The translations under genes were made by a program, and so were the position numbers. Of a DNA stretch of 64,000 nucleotides, positions 43,687 to 53,627 are shown piece by piece; position 1 is the first letter of the stretch; every line of letters begins with the position of its first letter. Source of the DNA: [Borrelia] turdi. GTDB taxonomy: Bacteria; Spirochaetota; Spirochaetia; Borreliales; Borreliaceae. Under the pieces are notes generated by a model that saw only the letters and a list, made by a program, of their open reading frames with translations, made no database searches and was not told the DNA's origin. The DNA lies in the NCBI RefSeq assembly GCF_008828755.2, contig NZ_QBLM01000001.1, forward strand, positions 620,001 to 684,000, given 5' to 3'.

Positions 43687-44709
43687 TTGAAAGGGTTTTT
43701 AGCAATAAAATTATCCAATAATGAGTATTATTCGGTTTTAAGTTTAGATGATAGTTCTGTTAAGAGAATAATATTAGGCAAGATTGCAGGCGATACTAGT
43801 ATTAAGTTGAATTTTTATGTTAGTGAATATGAAGATTTTTCAGATTCTTTTTTATTAGGTTCTTTTTTCTTGGATAATTTAAAAAAAGAAAGCTTGAGTG
43901 TAAATGTTTATTTTAAAGTTATGGATGACATACTCTATGTATATAGTGAATCTGATGGGATTCAAGATAAATCGAAGTTTGATTTAAGTCTTTTAGATTT
44001 TAACCGAACAACTTTTAAAAGATCTAATGGGGGTAGTCTTTTAAATGATTTTAAAAGCGGAATTGGTAATGATTTGTCTGTTGAAAATTTGGGTTCTGAA
44101 TTTGATTTGAATTTTGAAGAAAGAGATAATTTTGTCAAAAAAGATGTTTCTGATTCGAATACGCCCGCTATTAATTCTTTAGATCTTAAAATTGGAGAAG
44201 ATCAAAAAATTGATTCAAACGATTTAGATGAGTCAGATTTTGAAGGTTTTGATGATAATAATGATAACTATTTTGATTCTAAAGAGCTTAGTTTAGAAAA
44301 TAAAAAAGTTGAATATATTGATGAGGAGTCTTTAAATCTTGATGATAATTTTAGGTTTCAAAAATTAGAAGAATCTTCTTCAGAAGAAGATTTGCATGAT
44401 TTAAGTGTTGAAGACATTATTGCAGATATTGACAAAGATTTAATAGATACTTCAGATGAAGACGTTGAGCTAGATCTTAGAGAAGATTTTGAGAATGATG
44501 TTGTGAAAAATAATTTTAAATTAAATTCAAGTGAGGGAATAGTTCATTCTCCTATGCTGTATTTGAGTCTTATTTCTCTTTTTCTTTTAATATTTTTTTC
44601 TTTGTTTTTAGTTTTTTCAAAAATTTTAAAGCCTAGAGATTTTGTCTCATATTACTTTGAATTTGGCAAAAAGAGAATTGAGAGATATGGAAAAGATCAA
44701 GATGTTTAA
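43687..44709 (+). CDS. Acidic single-pass membrane protein with Hsp70 substrate-domain-like N-terminus
   Basis: Encodes 340 residues from a TTG after AGAGG. Residues about 1-95 follow the beta sandwich of an Hsp70 substrate-binding domain: SIKLNFYVSEYEDF, LLGSFFLDNL and SVNVYFKVMDDILYVYSESD align with the Hsp70 pattern xVTIHVLQGE, LGxFxLxGI and VEVTFDIDANGILxVxAxD. A long Asp/Glu/Ser-rich region (about 100-280) follows, then a membrane segment at about 295-317 and a short basic tail. There is no signal peptide, so the bulk should be cytoplasmic and tail-anchored. It overlaps the transglycosylase gene. Function unknown; recalled as BB0260. Confidence 0.7.
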   Translation: MKGFLAIKLSNNEYYSVLSLDDSSVKRIILGKIAGDTSIKLNFYVSEYEDFSDSFLLGSFFLDNLKKESLSVNVYFKVMDDILYVYSESDGIQDKSKFDLSLLDFNRTTFKRSNGGSLLNDFKSGIGNDLSVENLGSEFDLNFEERDNFVKKDVSDSNTPAINSLDLKIGEDQKIDSNDLDESDFEGFDDNNDNYFDSKELSLENKKVEYIDEESLNLDDNFRFQKLEESSSEEDLHDLSVEDIIADIDKDLIDTSDEDVELDLREDFENDVVKNNFKLNSSEGIVHSPMLYLSLISLFLLIFFSLFLVFSKILKPRDFVSYYFEFGKKRIERYGKDQDV

Positions 44710-46855
44710 TAGAAATTCTTTTGTATTTCAAAATTTTATTTTTCTTTTTTTATTTTTAAGTTTATTTTCTTGCTTTGTAAAAAAGGAAATTTCAGGTAGT
44801 GATTTTATTAAGATGCATTCAAAAGAGTTTGATTTAAATAATTTGAATTGGTTATGGAATTTTGATTATTCAAAAAAAAATTTTGATAAGTATTTCAATA
44901 TAGATCCAAGTTCTTATATATATATTGCTTATTTGTTTAAAAAAATAGGATTTGAAGAGAAGTTTGTAGAATATATGAAAAAGGCTATAGCTAATGGGGA
45001 TAATATTGCATCTCAGTTTGCTGGAATTAAACTTATTGAATATTTTAATTCAATAAAAGATTATTTTTCTTCTGAATTGATTGGAGAGAAACTTTATAAA
45101 AAATACGAAAATAATAAATTCATTATACTAGGATATTTCAAAAGTCTTTATTGGCAAAAGAAAAACGATAAGGCACTTAGTCTTTTAAATAAGCTCGATA
45201 AGATGAAATTTTCTGATTATCAGGAAAATGAAAATATTTTGTTAAAAGCAGCTCTTTATCTTAATCTTTCTAATGTAAGTGAGTCAAAAATTTATTTTAA
45301 TAAACTTTTTGAGAACTTGCCTGCAAATTATTTACATGTAAGAGCTTATGATTACTTTATTATTGAAAATAAGTCTAAGTACTTTGGTGCAAATTTTTTA
45401 AATCTTGTTAAGTTTAAGTATGAAGTGGCAAATGGCAATTTTAATAGCGCAATAAATATATTAAATAAAAATGGTTTAAATAATTATTATGACAATATCA
45501 TTGTTTTAGGAGATGTTTATAAGGCTTTTATTAATTCTGGCAAAATTTCAGATGCTTTAACATTTTTTAGTAAAATAAGGAGCAAATATAAGAATTATTA
45601 TTTAGGTATTTTAAATCTTAGGCTAAAAAATAATTTAGGACTTCTTCTTTTAAAAGAATCTCTTGAAGGTTTGAATCTTAATAATGAGATTAACAGGCTT
45701 GCTTTGCTTAATACGGCTTTTAGTAATTTAATTTTTACTAAAAATGCAAGAGATTATTTTGCTGAAAGTGTAGCCAAGTTTTATACTGAGGGCGATAAAA
45801 AAAATTCTACTTTTATTAAGATTTTAGAAGAGTATATTTTAGAATCAATTCAGCTTGAAGACTATTATAACCTTTACAAGCTTTATTCTAATGCTCAAAA
45901 AGTTATTTCTGATTCTATTTTGTCTAAGCTTGCCTTTATTAATGCAAGGCTTATATATCATAAATTAATTAAACCTAATGTAAGCGGAGAATATAAGATT
46001 CTTTTGCATTCTGCTGTTAATTATGACAAATGGTCATATTCTTCATTTATGAGTAGATACTTATTAGATCAAAATATTGATGAATTTTTTACAAGTGGAC
46101 ATGATGTTAAATATGAGCAATCTGATTATGAGATTTTTTTGGAGGGGTTTTTAAAATTTAATCTTTGTCATTATGTTAGGGAGTTTATTTCTGAGGATTT
46201 TAGGAATGGATACAAATTTTCACTCGATTTTTATCGAAGAGTATACGATGAACTTTTAAAGAGTGAAAATTATTATGATGCAACTCTTGTGATTAATTAT
46301 CTTGTAAATCAAGATGAATCTGCTTTAATGGAAAATGATTATAAAAGGCTTTATCCTTATTTGTATGGATCTTTGGTAGAATATTGGGCTAAAAGGCGTG
46401 GGCTTGAAGCTAGTATTGTATTTTCTTTAATAAAAGCGGAGAGTAGTTTTGAGAAAAATGCTGTTTCAAAACCCGGCGCTGTTGGTCTTATGCAGGTTAT
46501 GCCGTCAACAGCAAATGATATTTCTAAAGAACTTAAGTATTTTGATTATGATTTAAAGATTCCAAAAGATAATATAATAATTGGGACATATTATTTAAAA
46601 AAAAGAATATCTACAACTGGTAGCCTTTATAAGGCTCTTGCATCTTACAATGGGGGTATTGGTAATGTTAGAAAGTGGGAAAAAAGCTATGGACATTTAT
46701 CAAAAGAGCTTTTTATTGAGGCAATTCCTTTTAGTCAGACTAGAAATTATATTAAAAAAATATTAGTTTATTCGGTGTTTTATGATGCTTTGTATGAAAA
46801 GAAGGGAATAGATTCAGTAATAGTTAAAATTATGGGTGAATTTCCTAAAAATTAG
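44687..46855 (+). CDS. Lytic transglycosylase (SLT-type lipoprotein)
   Basis: Encodes about 722 residues from ATG 44687; ATG 44702 is equally possible, and a longer frame upstream lies within the preceding gene. The N-terminus FLFLSLFSC is a lipobox, so it is probably lipidated. A long alpha-helical, TPR-like region precedes the SLT domain: [20 protein letters not shown] with catalytic Glu near residue 585, then [11 protein letters not shown] and [17 protein letters not shown]. It cleaves glycan strands. I recall a report that this locus (BB0259) assists periplasmic flagellar assembly in B. burgdorferi, presumably opening peptidoglycan for the rod. Confidence 0.92.
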   Translation: MEKIKMFNRNSFVFQNFIFLFLFLSLFSCFVKKEISGSDFIKMHSKEFDLNNLNWLWNFDYSKKNFDKYFNIDPSSYIYIAYLFKKIGFEEKFVEYMKKAIANGDNIASQFAGIKLIEYFNSIKDYFSSELIGEKLYKKYENNKFIILGYFKSLYWQKKNDKALSLLNKLDKMKFSDYQENENILLKAALYLNLSNVSESKIYFNKLFENLPANYLHVRAYDYFIIENKSKYFGANFLNLVKFKYEVANGNFNSAINILNKNGLNNYYDNIIVLGDVYKAFINSGKISDALTFFSKIRSKYKNYYLGILNLRLKNNLGLLLLKESLEGLNLNNEINRLALLNTAFSNLIFTKNARDYFAESVAKFYTEGDKKNSTFIKILEEYILESIQLEDYYNLYKLYSNAQKVISDSILSKLAFINARLIYHKLIKPNVSGEYKILLHSAVNYDKWSYSSFMSRYLLDQNIDEFFTSGHDVKYEQSDYEIFLEGFLKFNLCHYVREFISEDFRNGYKFSLDFYRRVYDELLKSENYYDATLVINYLVNQDESALMENDYKRLYPYLYGSLVEYWAKRRGLEASIVFSLIKAESSFEKNAVSKPGAVGLMQVMPSTANDISKELKYFDYDLKIPKDNIIIGTYYLKKRISTTGSLYKALASYNGGIGNVRKWEKSYGHLSKELFIEAIPFSQTRNYIKKILVYSVFYDALYEKKGIDSVIVKIMGEFPKN

Positions 46856-46869
46856 TATTGGAACGGTTA

Positions 46870-47664
46870 ATGATAAATATTTTAAGAGCAATCATTTTAG
46901 GTATTGTTCAAGGCATTTCAGAGTTTTTACCAATATCTAGCTCGGGACATTTATTGCTTTTTAGGCATTTTATGCATTTAAAGCTCCCAATAGTATTTGA
47001 TATTTATTTACACCTTGCAACAGTTTTAGTAATTATTATTTACTATCGTCAAAGGATTTTAGAGCTTTTTTTAACTTTTATTAGATTTTCTTTAAGAAAA
47101 ACTGATAAATCTGATTTAACAAATTTAAAATTAATATTGCTATTATTAATAATAACTATTGTTACCGGAGTTGTTGGAACTTTTATTTCAAAATACGAGA
47201 GAATGTTTACATTACCTTTTATTTTAATTAATTTTATTATAACAGGGATTTTAATCTTGATGCTGGAATTTAATTTTTTCAAAATTGATTTTAAAGGCAA
47301 TATTTTGTTAGTAGGAATTTTTATGGGGCTAATGCAAGGTTTAGGTGCGCTTCCAGGAATATCTCGTTCTGGAGTTACAATATTTTCTGCGGTAGCTCTT
47401 GGGTTTAATAGAAAAAGTGCATTTGAAATTTCATTTTTGTCTTTAATTCCAATAGTTTTTGGAGCGATTTTGCTAAAACATAAAGAATTTTATGATATTT
47501 TTATGGTTTTAAATTTTTTTGAAATAAACTTAGGAGCATTGGTTGCTTTTGTTGTTGGCATTTTTTCAATAAATTTATTTTTTAAAATGCTTAATAACAA
47601 AAAACTATATTGTTTTTCAATATATTTGTTTGTACTTTCAATTACAGTTTGTTATTTTTTATAG
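46870..47664 (+). CDS. uppP: Undecaprenyl-diphosphate phosphatase UppP (BacA)
   Basis: Encodes 264 residues from ATG 46870; a TTG four codons earlier would place the GGA ribosome site inside the gene. UppP recycles the C55 lipid carrier for peptidoglycan synthesis. It has about eight membrane segments and the two catalytic motifs: [20 protein letters not shown] near residue 11 and [20 protein letters not shown] near residue 154. It sits between the transglycosylase and ftsK on the same strand. Confidence 0.96.
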   Translation: MINILRAIILGIVQGISEFLPISSSGHLLLFRHFMHLKLPIVFDIYLHLATVLVIIIYYRQRILELFLTFIRFSLRKTDKSDLTNLKLILLLLIITIVTGVVGTFISKYERMFTLPFILINFIITGILILMLEFNFFKIDFKGNILLVGIFMGLMQGLGALPGISRSGVTIFSAVALGFNRKSAFEISFLSLIPIVFGAILLKHKEFYDIFMVLNFFEINLGALVAFVVGIFSINLFFKMLNNKKLYCFSIYLFVLSITVCYFL

Positions 47665-47667
47665 AAT

Positions 47668-50019
47668 ATGAAAGATTTTTACCAGTATTTTCAATTTTTG
47701 TTTTTTTTTATGCTGTCTGTTATTTCTTTTTCTCTTTTTGTAGCATTGACCCCTTTGAATAATATATTTATATTTTTTGCTTTCAATCTAATAGGACAAA
47801 TACTTCTTAATGTTTTTTCATTCTTGTCATTTTATTTAATAATTTATCCACTTGTTAATTGGTACGCGTATAAAAAACATATTTTTACTAAAAGGTTTAT
47901 ATTTAATTGGAATTATACTGTAATATTGTTTTTTACTTTAATATTTTTAATAAAAATTAATTCTAATGTTGAAAAATCTTATTTTATTAAGATTTTTCTT
48001 ATTAATTTTGGTACGATACTTGGAAATTTTTTTATTTTTATTCTTTTAATTTTAGAATTTGTTGTTTGGATTTACTTGAATTATGTTTTTTTCAAAAATG
48101 TTAATTTTATTTTAGATACTTTTAAATTTTTAGAGTTTAAGATTAAAATTTTGTTTGAAAACATATTAAGTTATTTCCCCTTTTCAAATTCATTAGATGT
48201 AAAAAAAGATATTAAAGTTTATGGGGATTGTATAGAGGATTTAAAAGATTCTCAAGTTCTTGATGAGAAAAAGAATATTATTAATGATGAGGAATATCAA
48301 GCTTTATGGTCATTTAGTGCTTTTTTAAGAAATAATAAAAAACCTTCTGATGTTAATTTAGATAAAACTGTTTTTGAAAGCTTAGATTCCGAAGAAGCAA
48401 GTTTTGAAAATGAAGAGACTTTAAATGATAATGCTTTAAATGCAGATAAAATTGATGAGTCTTGTGAGTATAAATATTTTGATAATCTTGAAGATAATAA
48501 GCTAATTATTAGTGGAAAGGTTAAGGCTAGTGAGATAAGGACTAAAGGTATAATTAGTCAGGTTGCAATTCCTCATGTTTATAATGAAAATGTAGTTTTG
48601 AATAAAAAAAGTGATTCTTATGTTATTAATATTTCAGTGTTTGACCAGAAAGAAATTAAAAATGATGTAGAAGATATTGAATATGATAAAGAAATTCAAA
48701 AGCAATCAATTATTCTCCAGGAGACATTAAAAGAGTTTAATATTAATGCTAAATTAATTGATATTATTAAAGGCCCTGTTGTGACAATGTATGCTATTCG
48801 TCCAGATAAGGGAATTAAGCTTTCTAAGATTACTTCTATTTCTGATAATATTGCTTTAAGGCTTGCAGCTATTAGGGTTAGGATTATTGCTCCAATTCCA
48901 GGCAGAGAAGCTGTAGGAATTGAAATTCCTAATAAAAGACGTGAGTTTATTTTAATTTCAGAGATAATAGACAGCAAGGAATTCAGAGGTGATTTTAAAA
49001 TTCCTTTTGCTCTTGGAAAGGAGATTAGTGGTGAAAATATTGTTTTTGACCTTGTTAATTCTCCACATCTATTAATAGCTGGTGCAACTGGGGCAGGTAA
49101 ATCAGTTTGTGTGAATTCTTTAATTGCTTCAATTATTTTTTCGAAATCTCCAGATGAAGTGAAATTAATTATGATAGATCCCAAAATAGTTGAGCTTAAG
49201 CTTTTCAATGATATTCCTCATTTATTAACTCCAGTTATTACAGATGTAAAAAGAGCTTTAGAAGCTCTTAGATGGTGTCTTGATGAAATGGAGAGAAGGT
49301 ATGTGCTTCTTGATAATTTATTGGTAAGAGATATTTCTTCTTATAATAAAAAAATAAAAGATGAGAATTTGAATTTAATGACCTTGCCATATCTTGTAAT
49401 AATTATTGATGAATTTGCAGATCTTATTCTTTCTGCAAGAAAAGATTTGGAAAATTTAATTTCTAGACTTGCTGCAATGGCTAGAGCTGTTGGAATTCAT
49501 TTGGTTCTTGCGACCCAAAGACCTTCAGTTGACGTTATTACGGGGGTAATAAAAGCCAATTTTCCTTCAAGGATTTCTTTTATGGTAGCCAGCTCTATGG
49601 ATTCAAGAATAATTCTTGGATCTTCTGGTGCTGAAAAGCTTTTAGGAAAGGGAGATATGCTTTATATTAGTTCTTTAAATCCTTTTCCTCAAAGAATTCA
49701 AGGTGGATTTTTAAAGGAAAAAGAAGTTTACAGGCTTGTTGAAGAGGTTAAAAAATTTGGTTTTCCAAATTATATTGATGATGAAATATTTATTGATAGT
49801 ACAAAAGAGCCAGATTTAGTTGCTCTTGGACCTTCTGATGAGCCAATGTTTGATGAAGCTCTTGAGATTGTTAAATCCACAAAAAAGGCATCGGCATCTT
49901 ATCTTCAAAGAAGGTTAAAGATAGGCTACAATAGAGCAGCTCGAATTATTGAAATTATGGAAGATATGGGGTATGTAGGCCCTGTTAATGGATCAAAGCC
50001 AAGAGAGGTATTAATTTAA
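47668..50019 (+). CDS. ftsK: DNA translocase FtsK
   Basis: Encodes 783 residues. FtsK pumps chromosomal DNA through the closing septum. Four N-terminal membrane segments (within about 1-170) are followed by an acidic linker, then the motor domain with HLLIAGATGAGKSVCVNSLI (Walker A, near residue 470) and YLVIIIDEFADLILSARKDL (Walker B, near 574). LATQRPSVDVITGVIKANFP and RISFMVASSMDSRIILGSSG follow. The C-terminal gamma domain (ASYLQRRLKIGYNRAARIIE) recognises polar DNA motifs. It starts three bases after the uppP stop and lacks an obvious Shine-Dalgarno. Confidence 0.97.
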   Translation: MKDFYQYFQFLFFFMLSVISFSLFVALTPLNNIFIFFAFNLIGQILLNVFSFLSFYLIIYPLVNWYAYKKHIFTKRFIFNWNYTVILFFTLIFLIKINSNVEKSYFIKIFLINFGTILGNFFIFILLILEFVVWIYLNYVFFKNVNFILDTFKFLEFKIKILFENILSYFPFSNSLDVKKDIKVYGDCIEDLKDSQVLDEKKNIINDEEYQALWSFSAFLRNNKKPSDVNLDKTVFESLDSEEASFENEETLNDNALNADKIDESCEYKYFDNLEDNKLIISGKVKASEIRTKGIISQVAIPHVYNENVVLNKKSDSYVINISVFDQKEIKNDVEDIEYDKEIQKQSIILQETLKEFNINAKLIDIIKGPVVTMYAIRPDKGIKLSKITSISDNIALRLAAIRVRIIAPIPGREAVGIEIPNKRREFILISEIIDSKEFRGDFKIPFALGKEISGENIVFDLVNSPHLLIAGATGAGKSVCVNSLIASIIFSKSPDEVKLIMIDPKIVELKLFNDIPHLLTPVITDVKRALEALRWCLDEMERRYVLLDNLLVRDISSYNKKIKDENLNLMTLPYLVIIIDEFADLILSARKDLENLISRLAAMARAVGIHLVLATQRPSVDVITGVIKANFPSRISFMVASSMDSRIILGSSGAEKLLGKGDMLYISSLNPFPQRIQGGFLKEKEVYRLVEEVKKFGFPNYIDDEIFIDSTKEPDLVALGPSDEPMFDEALEIVKSTKKASASYLQRRLKIGYNRAARIIEIMEDMGYVGPVNGSKPREVLI

Positions 50020-50029
50020 TTTAAAAGTA

Positions 50030-50055
50030 AAGAGATATCCATTTGAACATCTCTT
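50030..50055 (-). terminator. Stem-loop after rpsU, between converging genes
   Basis: AAGAGAT (50030-50036) and ATCTCTT (50049-50055) form a perfect 7-bp stem with a 12-base loop, in the 41-base gap between the converging ends of ftsK and rpsU. Read leftwards it is followed by TACTTTT, so it is more convincing as a terminator for the recJ-M23-rpsU unit. Confidence 0.5.
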
Positions 50056-50060
50056 GCTAT

Positions 50061-50273
50061 CTATCTACTATTAGTTTTTTGTTTTAATTTTCTTACTTTT
50101 TTTGCTTGTTTTCTTTTAAAAGCTTTTTCCTTTTTTACTCGTATTGTGGATGGTTTTTCATAATATTCTCTTCTTTTCCATTCGCGAATAATTGCCTCTT
50201 TTTCAATCATTCTTTTAAAACGTTTTAATGCTTTTTCAAGATTTTCATTTTTGTCCACAGTGACTGTTACCAA
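50061..50273 (-). CDS. rpsU: 30S ribosomal protein bS21
   Basis: Encodes 70 residues from a TTG preceded by a strong AGGAGG with a seven-base gap. The sequence [20 protein letters not shown], then [17 protein letters not shown] and the basic tail, is standard bS21. The protein lies near the anti-Shine-Dalgarno end of 16S rRNA and helps start translation. It is the last gene of a - strand run after recJ and an M23 peptidase, an unusual setting compared with the rpsU-dnaG-rpoD arrangement of many bacteria. Confidence 0.97.
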   Translation of the reverse strand: MVTVTVDKNENLEKALKRFKRMIEKEAIIREWKRREYYEKPSTIRVKKEKAFKRKQAKKVRKLKQKTNSR

Positions 50274-50287
50274 AAAATTACCTCCTT

Positions 50288-51232
50288 TTACTCTATTCTT
50301 TTAATATTATTGATTATTTTATTTTTGTCAATAAGCATGCCATTTAAAAGAAAATCTGGGTTTATTGCTATGCCATTCATTCTTACTTCGAAATGTAAAT
50401 GAGGCCCTGTTGAGAGGCCTGTATTTCCAGTATGTCCAATATATTCCCCAGCACTAACTATTTTATTTTCACTTATTCCCAATTTTGAAAGGTGAAGATA
50501 AATTGTAAATATACCCGGCAGATGTTGTATTATAAGGGTATTGCCCGTTAGTTCTCTATTTTGTGCAAATACAACTTTTCCTTTCCCAGCAGCAAAAATT
50601 GGAGTATTTTCTCTTTTAAATGGCGCATAATCAATTCCATTGTGCATTGTATAATTTGAAATTTTTTTGTTACCTTGCATATAAAGCCTTAAATCTCCAT
50701 ATTGACTTGTTATGATGTATTGATCTTTTATTGGTTTAACTAAAGCGTCGTAGTGGTATATTGTTGTGTCTCCAATATTTCCAATAATATTCCATAATAC
50801 CAAGGCTTGTTCTTGTTGTTTTATTGATTTTTTTTGGGTAATAAGTCTGGCTTTTTCTTTGTTAAAACTAATTTTTGTTCTTTTGAAGTTAAATTTTTTT
50901 ATTTCTATTTCTTTGACATAGCTTTTATTTTGGAATTCTATTTGAATTTTTCTTTTTCCTTCTTTTATCATTGGTGTAATTCCTATAAATGCTATGTAGT
51001 AAGTTTTGCTTCCTACTGTAAATTTGAATGGAGAAGAACTTATTATTGGAGTTTTATTTATGCTTAAAAGTGATAACTTTTTAAAGTTATTATTACTTGC
51101 AAAGTATATGTAATCTCCTTGAAATGCCTCTTTTTTATATTGGACTTTAGGAATAGTATTTGTTATTTCTGAATTTATATTTTCTATTCCCAGAATGAAA
51201 AATATAAGTAATGTTTTTTGTATTTTATACAT
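50288..51232 (-). CDS. Secreted M23-family metallopeptidase
   Basis: Encodes about 314 residues from the ATG at 51232; a GTG four codons upstream (51244) is possible, and both overlap the recJ end. A hydrophobic N-terminus ([18 protein letters not shown]) suggests a signal peptide. The C-terminal M23 domain is intact: [20 protein letters not shown] with zinc ligands His and Asp, [10 protein letters not shown], and [16 protein letters not shown] with the HLH triplet. There is no LysM domain. It probably cuts peptidoglycan cross-links in the periplasm. It follows recJ and precedes rpsU by 14 bases. Recalled as BB0255. Confidence 0.92.
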   Translation of the reverse strand: MYKIQKTLLIFFILGIENINSEITNTIPKVQYKKEAFQGDYIYFASNNNFKKLSLLSINKTPIISSSPFKFTVGSKTYYIAFIGITPMIKEGKRKIQIEFQNKSYVKEIEIKKFNFKRTKISFNKEKARLITQKKSIKQQEQALVLWNIIGNIGDTTIYHYDALVKPIKDQYIITSQYGDLRLYMQGNKKISNYTMHNGIDYAPFKRENTPIFAAGKGKVVFAQNRELTGNTLIIQHLPGIFTIYLHLSKLGISENKIVSAGEYIGHTGNTGLSTGPHLHFEVRMNGIAINPDFLLNGMLIDKNKIINNIKRIE

Positions 51233-53351
51233 TGGCTTGAGCACTCTTTTTTATGTCTATGATTTTTAAAATTTTTTCTCTCGGGCAGTAGAAATCTTCA
51301 GCAACTGTAAAAATGATGTCTAAATATTGATCTTCTTTTATATTCAATTCTTCTATTTTTTTTGTTCCGTTAAAAAAAATAGCTTTATAGTAATCTTTTT
51401 GTGATTTAATGCGCATATTTATATGTTTTGAGCTATGATTTTTGTCAATTATTTTTAGTTCTTCAAGGTAAACATTTTCCATCATTAATATTGGCTCTCT
51501 AAATTCATATCCATAAGGTTCAAGTATTTCTATTGTTTTAAAAAGAGAATCTTTTGTTAAATTCTTTGGAAGAATAGCATCTATTAATATTGATTCGTTT
51601 TTATCAGTATTTTCATATTCAACTTTTGTAGTTGCATGTTCTAATTCTTTAATAAAGTCTTCGAGTAAATTTTCATGCAATGTAAATCCAGCGGCAGCTT
51701 TATGTCCCCCTGAATTTATTACTAAATGAGAAGGTACTATTGATATTAGTTCTTTTGAATTGATTTTATTGTTTGACCTAATTGATCCTTTAATAATATT
51801 ATCTTGCTTTGTTAAAAAAATAGCAACTTTTTGGTAGTAAGCAGAAAGTCTGGTTGCAATTCTGGAACTTATTCCTTTTGGGGTATTTTGATCATAGCAA
51901 ACTATGAATTTATCGTTTTTTAAAATAATATTTTTATTATGCGAATTCCAAGCTTTTTCTTCTTTATATTTTCTTAGCTCGTTGATTTCTTTTATTTCTT
52001 GGAATTTATTTTCTATTTGGTTAATGTCGTTAGTTAGTAAAAAATTTATTGCAATATCTGCTTTTTCAAGTCTGCCTGTTGAGTTTAGTATTGGTGCAAT
52101 TTTATATGCGATATCTATTGAAGTTATATTTGTTTTTGTTAATATGTTTGCATCTTTTAATAAATAATTAATAGACATTCTTTCTCTTAGTGCAATTTCT
52201 TTAAGACCTGCTTTTAGGATTATTCTGTTTTCATTAATAATAGGCATATTGTCTGCAATTGTTCCTATTGCAACAAAGCTAAGTTTTTTTAGACATTTTT
52301 GGAGTAAATTTTTGTTACTTTCGAAAATTATATTGTAAAATATGTAGTAAAGTTTGTCTTTAATCTCAACTTTTTTATATTTAAAATATTTAGTTACTTG
52401 GATTAAGTCTTTTAATGTTTTTTTTCTAAAATTTGGGTATTTTTTTATAAAATTTTCACTAATATCAATTGTGTTTATATTTATACTTCTTCCAAAGTAT
52501 TTATTAAATAATTGTTCCTGATCTTCTTTGTTAAAGATTACTATGTATTTGTTTTTTACAAATTTTTCTAGTTTGTTTAAGTTAATTAAAGGGTCATTCT
52601 TATTATTTAATCTTAGATATTGTTTTAAAATATAGTTATTTATTTCTATTGCATGAATAATAATTTCATCTTTTGTTTTTTCTAAAAATAAAAATACAAG
52701 GTTTTTAGAATAAAGATCCGTAAAGGACATGCTAAGAGCAAGACAAGTTTTAAAACTAACACAACATCCTGCTATTTCTTTGAATGGATATTTGTCCCCT
52801 TTTAGATGAGGATTTATAACTATGCTTTCAGTTTTAAAATCTTCACTTGGAAGATGGTGGTCTGTGATTATTATTTCTATTCCTTTTGAATTTGCATAAT
52901 CTATTTCTTCAATACTAGAGATGCCATTATCAACGGTTATTATTAAAGATATTTTTTGTTTTATGCTTTCGTTGATTAATTCGTTTGAAAGTCCATAAAA
53001 TTCTCCATTTGAAGGTATTTTATAACTCACATTAAGTCCAAAATCTTTAAGAGTTTCATACATTATTATTGTTGCTGTGATTCCATCAGCATCTTTATCT
53101 CCAAAGATTAATATGTTTTCATTTTCTTTGATTGCTTTATTAATTCTTTTTATGAATTTATCTATATTCTTTAATAAGAATGGGTTGTGTAATAAATTTA
53201 CGCTGTCTTCAAGGAAAAACATGAAATCTTCTTCTTTGATTTCTCGTTTTATAAGCAAAGTCGCTTCAAAAAGATTGATATTATATTTCTTAGCAATGTG
53301 AGTTAATTCTTGGTTTTGTATATTAGTTTCTTTTTGTTTCCAAATTTTCAT
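51225..53351 (-). CDS. recJ: Single-stranded-DNA-specific exonuclease RecJ
   Basis: Encodes 708 residues, longer than the roughly 577 of E. coli RecJ. The DHH phosphoesterase motifs are visible: IFGDKDADGITATIIMYETL near residue 80, LIITVDNGISS, IIITDHHLPSED (the DHH motif) and VINPHLKGDKYPFKEIAGCC. The DHHA1 domain has VINSGGHKAAAGFTL near residue 548. The extra length lies between the two parts, in a Lys/Asn/Ile-rich stretch (about 230-370). RecJ degrades single strands 5' to 3' in recombination and repair. It overlaps the M23 gene by eight bases. Confidence 0.94.
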   Translation of the reverse strand: MKIWKQKETNIQNQELTHIAKKYNINLFEATLLIKREIKEEDFMFFLEDSVNLLHNPFLLKNIDKFIKRINKAIKENENILIFGDKDADGITATIIMYETLKDFGLNVSYKIPSNGEFYGLSNELINESIKQKISLIITVDNGISSIEEIDYANSKGIEIIITDHHLPSEDFKTESIVINPHLKGDKYPFKEIAGCCVSFKTCLALSMSFTDLYSKNLVFLFLEKTKDEIIIHAIEINNYILKQYLRLNNKNDPLINLNKLEKFVKNKYIVIFNKEDQEQLFNKYFGRSININTIDISENFIKKYPNFRKKTLKDLIQVTKYFKYKKVEIKDKLYYIFYNIIFESNKNLLQKCLKKLSFVAIGTIADNMPIINENRIILKAGLKEIALRERMSINYLLKDANILTKTNITSIDIAYKIAPILNSTGRLEKADIAINFLLTNDINQIENKFQEIKEINELRKYKEEKAWNSHNKNIILKNDKFIVCYDQNTPKGISSRIATRLSAYYQKVAIFLTKQDNIIKGSIRSNNKINSKELISIVPSHLVINSGGHKAAAGFTLHENLLEDFIKELEHATTKVEYENTDKNESILIDAILPKNLTKDSLFKTIEILEPYGYEFREPILMMENVYLEELKIIDKNHSSKHINMRIKSQKDYYKAIFFNGTKKIEELNIKEDQYLDIIFTVAEDFYCPREKILKIIDIKKSAQANV

Positions 53352-53627
53352 TTGTTTCTCTAGGATTGATTTTTTAATCGATTTTTCAAGGCTTCTTCTT
53401 TACTAGCTTCACCATAGATTAATTAATTTTAACTAACAGACATTGTGTTTGTTATTGAATGGCACAGCTTTAGTGGATTATAATTTTCACTATAATTCAA
53501 ATTCATGTTTATAATTTTAACTTTACAAGTTCTCATTTCATTATTTTATAATAAAAAAAAATATTATTAAATGAATTTTCATAAAATATTTGTTTTGTTA
53601 TAATTAGCCTAGGAGATTTCGAATTTT
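53352..53627. other. Divergent intergenic region between recJ and lon
   Basis: 276 bases with no gene. A direct repeat TATAATTTTMACT occurs at 53479-53491 and 53510-53522 (one mismatch, 31 bases apart). The part nearest lon holds its likely promoter. I found no good promoter for recJ, no CIRCE-type heat-shock element, and no small RNA-like structure. Confidence 0.5.
53576..53604 (+). promoter_or_regulatory. Likely lon promoter
   Basis: TTTTCA at 53576-53581 (four of six matches to TTGACA) and a perfect TATAAT at 53599-53604, separated by 17 bases. Transcription would begin near 53611, at the AGGAG that precedes the lon ATG, giving a very short leader. Confidence 0.55.

Noticed and set aside
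44642..44686. N-terminal extension of the lytic transglycosylase
   Set aside because: It would put 15 or more hydrophilic residues before the lipoprotein signal and lies wholly inside the upstream gene.
48696..49208. 170-residue open frame on the - strand inside ftsK
   Set aside because: It lies antisense to the conserved FtsK motor domain, has no ribosome site and no recognisable family; it is a shadow of the coding strand.
53352..53627. Search for CIRCE heat-shock element near lon
   Set aside because: No TTAGCACTC/GAGTGCTAA inverted repeat is present.
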